A stretch of 64,000 nt of DNA. Source: Roseiarcus sp963774195 (lineage in GTDB: Bacteria > Pseudomonadota > Alphaproteobacteria > Rhizobiales > Beijerinckiaceae). The DNA is taken from assembly GCA_963774195.1 (NCBI GenBank), contig CAVZDY010000004.1, positions 682,001 to 746,000 of the forward strand, in the 5' to 3' direction. Position 1 is the first letter of the stretch. The number at the start of each line of letters is the position of its first letter. The position numbers and the translations under genes are program-made. The notes beneath the pieces are model-generated. The model saw only the letters and a list, made by a program, of their open reading frames with translations, was not told where the DNA came from and searched no databases. Below are positions 53,598 to 62,700 of this stretch, in pieces.

Positions 53598-54070
53598 CCG
53601 CAGTCTCTCAAGAATGGGCTAAGGGATTCTTGCGGCTTGGAGCGGCCAAAAGCGCCCAAAAATCTATCAGTGGATCCATTCAAAGTAGGCCTTGAGGGCT
53701 TCTACTACGGCCTGCTACAAAGGGCTGCGCACGGATCCTCGGAAACCCCAGGTTTTCTGGGCTTCACGGGTAAGTATGGCGGTATCCCTCCCTCTCCGCC
53801 AAACTGCTTTTGCTAATCGCCTGATTTAGCCAGAAATTATCAACCTTTCTTGGCCGCGCGGTTTTCGCTTGCCCCAACATTTGCCCCAATAGGCGCGCCG
53901 CGAAAGGCCTGCGAACGATCTCGCCCGTTTGATTTCTGACGCGTCGAGAAACAAATCCGCGCACGGCGTTGCAAGCGCTTCCCACAGTCGGAGGCGCCGA
54001 GGCCGAAAGCCCGGCATCGGCCGCCGGTTTGACGCGACTTCATGGGGCGCCTTTCACCCCAGAATTATCC
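53598..54070. other. Region around the right attachment site
   Basis: No intact gene. TTGCCCCAACATTTGCCCCAAT near 53875 is GC-skewed and may belong to an older attachment region, because leftward frames here (LLGQMLGQAKTARPRK) resemble the ends of integrase genes. Confidence 0.3.
53784..53802 (+). repeat. attR-like 19-bp direct repeat (tRNA-Ser 3' end)
   Basis: ATCCCTCCCTCTCCGCCAA, identical to 28312-28330 and in the same orientation, 25,472 bases away. No tRNA body precedes it. Composition changes on its right, where gene fragments unrelated to the element begin. Confidence 0.75.
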
Positions 54071-54217
54071 ATGCCGCTAGACTGCCGGCCCCGTACAGGA
54101 CCATCGGAGACGCTAAGCCGGATCGGCGTCTTGCAGCGCGCCGTCGGCCTTCCGGTAACGAATGACATCGATGCGGCGACCTGGGCCGCGCTGGATAGGG
54201 CGACAGGCGGCGCCTGA
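54071..54217 (+). pseudogene. Peptidoglycan-binding domain relic
   Basis: The frame ends TLSRIGVLQRAVGLPVTNDI, then DAATWAALDRAT, the C-terminal half of a PG_binding_1 repeat. Only about 48 codons remain and no signal peptide or catalytic domain is seen. Confidence 0.5.
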
Positions 54218-54245
54218 CGGAGGAGGTCGCTCGCGACGACCGCCC

Positions 54246-54560
54246 TCAGGCGCCCCGCGTCTTGCGAAGCACAATCGCTGCGGATGGATTGAGGCTGCGC
54301 TTTAGAGCATCGGAAATGCCCGCGGCGAATTGCTTCAAACGCTGCGGAAGCTTCGCGGGGACCGGCAGGTGGTCGTTGCCCCTCAATCGGATCGTGGTCA
54401 TCACCGTGCCTTCAATCAGATTGGCGACGTCGGCGTGAATTGCCTTCACGGCTTCGACCTCGAATCCGAGTTCACTTTCGAGGGACCGAAAGTAGTCCAA
54501 AGAGAAAAACCACTTGTCGTCGAGATACTGGGTCCATGGCTTGACGTTAGGGAGGCCGCT
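54246..54560 (-). pseudogene. C-terminal fragment of an unidentified protein
   Basis: The frame reads NVKPWTQYLDDKWFFSLDYF, RSLESELGFEVEAVKAIHADV and RGNDHLPVPAKLPQRLKQF to a stop at 54246. The sequence is clearly coding but has no start; it abuts transposase debris at 54598. It may be the end of a methyltransferase-like protein, which I cannot confirm. Confidence 0.45.
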
Positions 54561-54597
54561 TCGATTTCGCGTGGCGTCGCAGCGCTAGTGGATCGAA

Positions 54598-54866
54598 TTT
54601 AACGCTTGATGCCCGCGTCTGACGGCGGCGATGATTTGACCCATTGAAAGGATTTCGAGTGTGCATTGGGATCGTCGAGGAAACGATTGATCGCGGCCTG
54701 AAGGGTCGATGACGGACCGGAAGACGCCGCGTTTGAGGCGACGCTCGGTGAAGGTGGCGAAGAAGCCCTCGAAGGCGTTGAGCCAGGAGGCCGAGGTCGG
54801 CGTGAAGTGGAAGGTCCAGTGCGGATGGCGGGCGCCCTTTTTTGGGCGAGGAGTATAAGACCCCAC
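54598..54866 (-). pseudogene. IS630-type transposase C-terminal fragment
   Basis: HPHWTFHFTPTSASWLNAFEGFF, then RRLKRGVFRSV is the last third of a different IS630-group transposase, with frameshifts after it (LQAAINRFLDDPNAHSKSF in one frame, IIAAVRRGHQAL in another). The N-terminal part is gone. Confidence 0.65.
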
Positions 54867-54945
54867 CGGATCGGCAGCAGATCGAGGCGATTACAGTCGA
54901 GCATCTGCTGACCCATACGGCAGGCGGTTGGGGCAACACCCATGA
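54867..54945 (+). pseudogene. Serine hydrolase (beta-lactamase-like) fragment
   Basis: The frame encodes QQIEAITVEHLLTHTAGGWG, the conserved segment just after the catalytic motif of class C-type serine hydrolases. Only about 25 codons are left. Confidence 0.5.
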
Positions 54946-55079
54946 GACTTCGCCTTGTCGACAGGGGAAGCATTCCCGTACTGCTCTCAGGCTGTAGAGA
55001 TTAATAGCGTGGTCAGACTTGTGGCCCATGGATTAAAGGGATATCGAAACATTCAGCCCCAACATCGCGAGTTCCTTGC

Positions 55080-55541
55080 GTGCCGACTTCGACAACCGAG
55101 CCAACCAACGTAGTCGCCATGACGGCAGAGATCGTCTCGGCCTACGTCTCCAACAATCCTTTGCCGCCGGCGGAATTGCCGGCCCTGCTTCGGTCCGTCC
55201 ATGAGGGGTTGGCGAAGATTGGAAGTGGCGCGGTGACCGCGGCAGAGGCGCCAGCGCCGACGCCCGCCGTGACGGTTCGACAGTCGATCAAGCCGGACTA
55301 TCTCGTGTGCCTGGACGATGGAAAGAAGTTCAAATCTCTTCGGCGGCACCTAGCGACGCTGGGTATGACGCCCGAGCAATATCGCGCGAAGTGGAACCTG
55401 CCGGCCGACTATCCGATGGTCGCCGCCAATTACGCGGCCCAGCGATCCGAGCTGGCGAAAAAGATCGGGCTGGGTCAATCCAGGAAAGGAAACGCCGCCG
55501 TCAAGCGCAAGCGCGGGCGGCCGGCCAAGGGGGCGGCTTAG
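55080..55541 (+). CDS. mucR: MucR/Ros-family transcriptional regulator, copy 2
   Basis: A 153-residue regulator from GTG 55080, with the same zinc-finger block as copy 1 (YLVCLDDGKKFKSLRRHLAT) and the same C-terminal basic tail (KRKRGRPAKGAA). The DNA match to 40483-40997 covers the gene and about 45 bases of leader, with more scattered matches up to 54985, so this is a segmental duplication. Here the leader lacks the IS21-like insert of copy 1. Both copies look functional. Confidence 0.9.
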   Translation: MPTSTTEPTNVVAMTAEIVSAYVSNNPLPPAELPALLRSVHEGLAKIGSGAVTAAEAPAPTPAVTVRQSIKPDYLVCLDDGKKFKSLRRHLATLGMTPEQYRAKWNLPADYPMVAANYAAQRSELAKKIGLGQSRKGNAAVKRKRGRPAKGAA

Positions 55542-56733
55542 TCCACCTTGTTCACGGGCGCATGGTCATCATGGAGTCGGAACGCGACCGCGCCGCTTCC
55601 GTCGCGGGCCGAGAAGGGTCTTGGAACCGGCCCAGAGTTTGGTTGGCCGGGACTAAGAAGCAGCGGCCCAACTGAGGACGGCGAACGCTGGGGCGTGAAT
55701 TGGGCCGTGTACCCATGAGCGGGCCGCCATGGGAAAGATTTTGTGGTCGAGCCTGGACGCCAGTTGGCGCTTGGATTTTCAGCCTCAAACCGACGCCACT
55801 CGCCACTTGATTGCTCAATATCCAGTCCTGTCCCGGCTCCCGGCGTCGTCCGCCATCCTTTTGCGGCAGATGTCTCCGTGCCGCGCCGTCGTCCGCCACG
55901 GCCGCGCCCTCTCGAGCGGAACCTGATAAGCGGGATCGTCGCGGTCCAGCACCGCCGTCGCGAAGCAAAGCGCGGGTGAACGCTCGCAGCGCGCGGCCTA
56001 TTGCCCATGCGGACCAATCACACCCGCGGGACCCATCCGGCGCCAGTTGGGCAGCTGTCGAGGCGACAATCCAGAAACAGTTCAAGCCTGCGGTCGCGCG
56101 CAGGACGATTTCGCACCGTTCGGGAATCCCGTAGGAGGCGAAGAGCACGGCGTCGACCGCCGGGCACTCGCATTCGGCGAAAGACCTCGGGGAACTGCGA
56201 TTCGATGCAACCTCCCCTACGGGTGGGCGATGGTTTCGGGGAGTCATGTTCGACGGCAGCGATCCGGCGACAGGAGACTTACTCGAAGCCAAGGCGGACA
56301 TCGCGCCTCGGCTCGACGGCTATGGCGGGAACGTGCGTCGCTCACCCGGTGTGAGGCCCGAGTTTGATGGCCCGCCGGAGCACGGGTGAGCGCGCCTGGA
56401 GCTCCGCCGATAGCGGAGCGGCCTTATTCCGACTAAGCCGATGGGCCCAAAACCGGGCCCCCATGCAAATGCGACTTCCGGCGAACCAAGGGGAAGACTT
56501 GCACAAGGGGAAGACTTGCATATGACGCAGAGATAGGAAATGTTGTATTAACGAGCGTCGGGCGGAGAATGCCGGCGACGAGGAGGATTCGCGGCCGGAG
56601 CGCGTATCCGAAATCAACATGGAGACATAGCCGCTAACGGGGCATCCCCGTTGGGACTTTCGGGTTGCAGGTAACATAGCGCGCTAAACTCGCCGGAGTT
56701 TCGATAGCCCGGCTGACCGGGAGTTATCATTGC
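55542..56733. other. 1.2-kb gap before the giant repeat protein
   Basis: Several long frames exist on both strands, but none has recognisable domains, good starts or protein-like composition; I regard the stretch as noncoding or decayed. It contains a perfect 17-bp tandem repeat at 56487-56520. The end should hold the promoter of the gene at 56734. Confidence 0.4.
56487..56520. repeat. Two tandem 17-bp repeats
   Basis: CAAGGGGAAGACTTGCA occurs twice with no gap (56487-56503 and 56504-56520). Confidence 0.8.
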
Positions 56734-59700
56734 ATGTCGGATTTCGCCGATAGACGCCAAGCCAACGCCGCTGACAGCGGCAACCGGATCGAACAATTCG
56801 GCGTCAGCGGTTCGACGGCGATCAGCGGCAGCAGGATCGATTTCGCGGATGGCGGCCGGCGCCAAGGCAGCGGCGCTGAGCCCACCACGGTGATCCGCCC
56901 GGGAACGACCGAAGTGGTCTTCATCGAAGGCTCGCTGCCGGATTATCAGACGCTTGCCGGCGACGTGCGCGCCGGCGTGCAAGTCATCCAGATCAATGGG
57001 CCCGACGCGTTCGCCCAGATGGCGGCCGATCTCGCCGGCGTCACGGGGCTGACGGCGATCAATCTCGTCAGCCACGGCTCCGACGGCCAAATTCAGTTCG
57101 GCACGACGATCCTGGATTCCCAAAGCCTGCCGTCATACGCGGCCGATCTTGCGGCGATCGGCGCGAGTTCGGCGCCGGGCGGCGATCTTCTGATCTATGG
57201 CTGCGATGTCGCCCAAGACGCCGCCGGACAGGCCTTCGTCCAAGCGATCGCCAGCGCGACCGGCGCCAATGTCGCGGCTTCCACGCAACTCGTCGGGGCG
57301 ACGGCGACCGGCGACAATTGGACACTCGATTACCAGACCGGTCCGATCACGGCCGCGCCCGCAATCTCCGATGCGTCGGGCGCGAATTATGCCTATGACT
57401 TGGTGAGTTCGGCGGTGGTTGTGACTGCCGGCCCCCAAGGTCCGTTATTTTTTAGCCCGGATACGACCACTTATCCCTTTGAGGTGAACACGAACGGATA
57501 TGCTGGGACCATTACGGAGATCGGGTTTGATACTGCCTACGGAGCGGTCAACGGAACCCTGGAGTACAGCTCGAACGGCACGACTTGGACCAATTACACC
57601 CTGACCAATACTGTGGGTCAGCTCCTGCCAATCACAGATGAATTTCGCTATACAAATACGAGTACATCAACAACTCAGACAGGTTTAGGTTTAGGCGTTG
57701 AGGAAGTAGAGAACGGACAAGGCAACTATACAGAATTCTTTCTAAATGAAGATCTTCCCCCGACCGCCATCGTCACCAATTCCAACGTCGTCCTCAACGA
57801 TGCCGCGACCGGATCGGCCGTCGCGACGCTGTATCCGGTCGACACGGGAGATACGACAGGCGGTGTCTGGGTGCTGGATAGCCAGAGCCAAGCCGGCCTT
57901 TTCAGCTTGTCGGACAATACGTCCGACGGAAATACTGCTACCGTAGTCTATAATTCGGGCAGTCTGCCGGCGGTTGGGTCGTCCGCGACGCTGATGGCGA
58001 CCTATTACGATATTTACCAGCTCAATAGCGACGGAACCCCGATGAGCGGATCGGGCGTCACCCAGACGTTCACGTTCACGACCGAGGCCGATTCGACAAC
58101 GTCCTTGACTGGTTTCGGCAATAACATCGTGGCCTATTCCGGCTCGGTCGACCCATCTGCCGGTGTCAGCGACGCCGTGGGCTCTCCCGTCAAGCCCGTG
58201 ATCACGACGCTGACAAACGGCGACCTGGTCGCCGTTTGGACCGAGGCGTCGGGGTATGCCACGGGCGATGAAATATTCGGCCAGATCTACACAGCGGGTG
58301 GAGCAACCGTCGGGGGCGCCTTTCAGATCTCGCCATCGGCTTCGACTTCTAACGTTTATGCGGCGCCCGCCGTGACCGCCCTTGCAAACGGCGCCTTTGC
58401 CGTCGCCTATCTGGATGCCGACCCGACTTTCACCAATCCGTCGACGATCGATTATAACGTCGTATCGAGCAGTGGGGTTGTGGGCTCCGTCCAAACCGTC
58501 AGCGGCGCCACGACATCAGCTTACGACCTGATTGCTCCGGCCATCGCGACCCTATCGACGGGTCAATTCATCATCGGCTGGTCGACGAACCCTGATTCCT
58601 CTTATAACTCTTCCATCGACGGACAGACTTTTAGCGCCAGTGGAACGGCATCCGGCTCGACCCCCATTTCGATCAGCACGGGGACTGGCGCATATTACGC
58701 GCCGTCGATCACGGCCTTGGCGAACGGGCATTATGCAACCGCATGGGCTGATGAAGACACGGGCGATGTCGATCAAACCGTCGATGGGGGCTCGCAATCC
58801 GCCGTATTCGCCGGGACATCCTCAGTCGTCGCAGAATCCGCCAATCCCGTTTCGGTCGCGACGCTGTCCAATGGAAACTATGTAACTGTCTGGAATGAGG
58901 ACAATTACAATACGGGCACTTCCAACATCTATGCTGAGATTTACAATTCGTCGGGGCAGTCGCAGGGAGCCGCGTTTCTAGTCGATACCGCGACGACTGA
59001 TTTCGCTGACAACCCGACGGTCGCGGCGCTCTCCAACGGCGGCTTCGTCGTCACCTGGAAGGCCTTTGACGACTCCAGCGCGCTCGCTTCCGTATCCGCG
59101 TCAACCTACGGCACGCTCGACTCCGGGGATCCGACCGCCGGCGATTTCGGCGGCGCCGACGGTATGGGCATTTTCGGCCGCCGTTATAGTTCGTCGGGAA
59201 CGGCGATCGATGCGACACCGTTTCAGGTCAACCAATATAGCGCGAACAATCAAGATTCGCCCGATGTGGTTGGGACGTCGAACGGTGGTTTCGCGGCGAT
59301 TTGGATCAATAACTCGATTCCGGAGGGGACGACGCCGTCCGCCTCCGGGGTCGACCTGCGCATCCTGACGACGTCGCCCACGATCGACTCGGCGACCTAC
59401 AATGCTTCGACCGGCGTCCTTGCGGTCACCGGCGTCAATTTCACGACCACCGCCACCGACTTTCAGTCCACTGACCTGACCCTCACGGGCGAGGGCGGCA
59501 TCACCTACACGCTGACGGGCGGGACCGTCAGCGGCAATACGTCAACCTCGTTCAACGTTACGCTGACGGCGGCTGACCAACTCGCGGTCGCCGGTCTCCT
59601 GAACAAGGCCGGCCTCACCTCCAACACGAGCGGCACGGCCTATGATCTGGCCGCGACCGCGGCCTTCGATACCGGCGGTGCGGTGTCGACTGCCGCTGTT

Positions 59701-62700
59701 ACAGTGAGCAGCCCGGTCACGCCGGCCATAAGCTCAGTGAGCTTCAACGCCGCGACGGGCGTGCTGACGCTCAATGGGACCTTCGACAACGAGGGCGCGA
59801 CGGGCGGACTGAACCTCCACGACCTGACGATCAAGGGCGAGGGCGGAACCAGTTACGCGCTCGCGACGACCGCGAGCCCGGTCACGGTCACGCCGACCAC
59901 GGCGACGATCACGCTCACGGGCGCGGATCTCGCCAAGGCGCAGAGTTTCTTCGACAAGAACGGCGCCTCGGCTGCGGACGGCGTCACGTACAACATCGCC
60001 TCGGCGGCGGGCTGGGATTCCGGGGCGGGAGCCGCGATCGCGACCCTGGGCGTCGCGGTTTCGGGCATTGTCGCGCCGAGCCAGACCGTTGCGACGATCG
60101 CCATTTCCGCCGACACCGGCGAGAGCGCGACGGATTTCGTCACCAACACCGCGGCCCAGACGGTTTCTGGCACGCTGTCCGCCGCGCTCGCGCCCTATGA
60201 TGGCGTAGAGATCTCGGTGAACGGCGGCACGACGTGGACACAGGCGAGCGTGACGGGCACGAGCTATGCGGCCAGCGTCATACTCGCGTCGGGCGCGGGC
60301 ACGATCGAAGCCGAAGTCTACAATGCGACGGGCGCGAGCACGGCCAAGACGCAGAGCTATACGCTCGACACCACGCCGCCGACGCTCGCCACGGCGACGG
60401 TCGACGCAACATCGCTGGTGCTGACCTATACGGAGACGGGCTCGGGGATTTACGGCGGCGAGAGTCCTGCCGCCAGCGAATACAGCGTGAAGGTGGGCGG
60501 CGTGACGGATGCGGTCACGAGCGCCGTCCTCAACGCCGCGGCCAACACCGTGACCCTGGCGCTCGCAACGTCTGTGCCCTCCGCCCAAGCGGTGACGGTC
60601 TCCTACACGCCCGACGGCGTGGCCGCACAGGAGCTTCAGGACGTCGCCGGCAATCTCGCGGCGGCGCTGACGAACCAGACAGTCACCGACAATACGGCGC
60701 CGCCGGCCATATCGAGCGTCTCGTACGACGCCTCGACGGGCGCGCTCGTAGTGACCGGGGCAAACTTCACGACGTCCGCCGGCGACTATGCGCCGACCGA
60801 CCTGACGCTGAAGGGCGAGGGTGGGAACAGCTACACGCTGACCGGCGGCGTGGTGAGCAATGTGTCGAGCTCCGGCTTCACGGTGACGCTGACGGCGGCC
60901 GACCAACTCGCGGTCGACGGGCTTCTGAACAAGACCGGCCTTACCTCGAATACCAGCGGCACGGCTTACAATCTCGCCGCCGCGGCCGGCTACGACACCG
61001 GCGCCGGCACCGTCACGACGCAAAGCGTCACGGTCAACAATCCGGTCGCCCCCGCTGTCTCCGCGGTGAGTTTCGACGCCGCGAGCGGCGTGCTGACGCT
61101 CAACGGGACCTTCGACAACGAGGGCGGCGTCGGCGGTCTGAGCCTTGCCGACCTGACGATCACCGGCCAGGGCGGAACCAGTTACGCGCTCGCGACGACG
61201 GCGAGCCCGATCACGGTCACGGCGACCACGGCCACGATCACCCTCACGGGCGCGGATCTCACCAAGGCGCAGAGCTTCTTCGACAAGAACGGCGTCTCGG
61301 CGGTCGACGGCGCCGCGTACAACATCGCCTTGGCGGCGGGCTGGGATTCGGGGACGGGAGCCGCCATCGCGACCCAGGGCGTCACGGTTTCCGGCATCAC
61401 GGCGCCGAGCCAGACCGTCGCGACGATCGCCATTTCCGCCGACACCGGCGAGAGCGCGACGGATTTCATCACCAATACCGCGGCCCAGACGGTTTCGGGC
61501 ACACTATCCGCCGCGCTCGCGCCCTATGACGGGGTGCAGGTCTCGGTGGACGGCGGCGCGACCTGGGTCCAGGCGAGCGTGACGGGCGCGAGCTATTCGG
61601 CCAGCGTGACGCTCGGGGCCGGCGCGGGCCCGCTCGAAGCCGAAGTCTATAATGCGGCGGGCGCGAGCACGGCCAAGACCCAGAGCTATACGCTCGACAC
61701 CACGGCGCCGGCGCTCGACACAGCGACGGTCGACGCAACGTCGCTGGTCCTGACCTATACGGAGACGGGCTCGGGGATTTACGGCGGCGATAGTCCCACC
61801 ACCGGCGAATACAGCGTGCAGCTGGGCGGCGTGACGGATACGGTCACGAGCGCCATCCTCAACGCCGCGGCGCACACCGAGACCTTGACGCTCGCGACGG
61901 CCGTGACCTCCGCCCAAACGGTGACGGTCTCCTACACCCCCAACGGCACGGCCGCACAGGAGCTTCAGGACGTCGCCGGCAACCTCGCGACCGCGCTGAC
62001 GAACCAGGCGGTCACCAACAACACGCCGCCGCCGGCCATATCGAGCGTCTCCTACGACGCCTCGATCGGCGCGCTCGTGGTGACCGGGACGAACTTCACG
62101 ACGTCCGCCGGCGACTATACGCCGACCGATCTGACGCTGACCGGCGAGGGCGGGACCAGCTACACGCTGACCGGCGGCGCGGTGAGCAATCTATCGGGCT
62201 CCGGCTTCACAGTGACGCTGACGGCGGCCGACCAGCTCGCGGTCGACGGTCTCCTGAACGCGGCTGGCCTTACCTCGAATACGAGCGGCACGGCCTACAA
62301 CCTTGACGCCGCGGCTGGCTACGATACCGACGCCGGCGCCGTCACGGCGCAAAGCGTCACGGTCAGCAATCCGATTGCCCCCGCTATCTCCACGGTGAGC
62401 TTCGACGCCGCGACGGGCGTGCTGACGCTCAATGGGACCTTCGACAACGAAGGCGCGACGGGCGGTCTGAACCTCGCCGACCTGACGATCACGGGCGAGG
62501 GCGGCAGCAGTTACGCGCTCGCGACGACGGCGAGCCCGGTCACGGTCACGGCGACCACAGCGACGATCGCACTGACCGGGGCGGACCTCGCCGAGGCGCA
62601 GAGCCTGTTCGACAAGAACGGCGCCTCGGCTGTGGACGGCGCCGCGTACAACATCGCCTTGGCGGCGGGCTGGGATTCGGGGGCGGGAGCCGCGATCACG

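Noticed and set aside
55552..56301. Minus-strand frame of 249 codons
   Set aside because: No domain, no ribosome-binding site, and composition like a noncoding high-GC frame.
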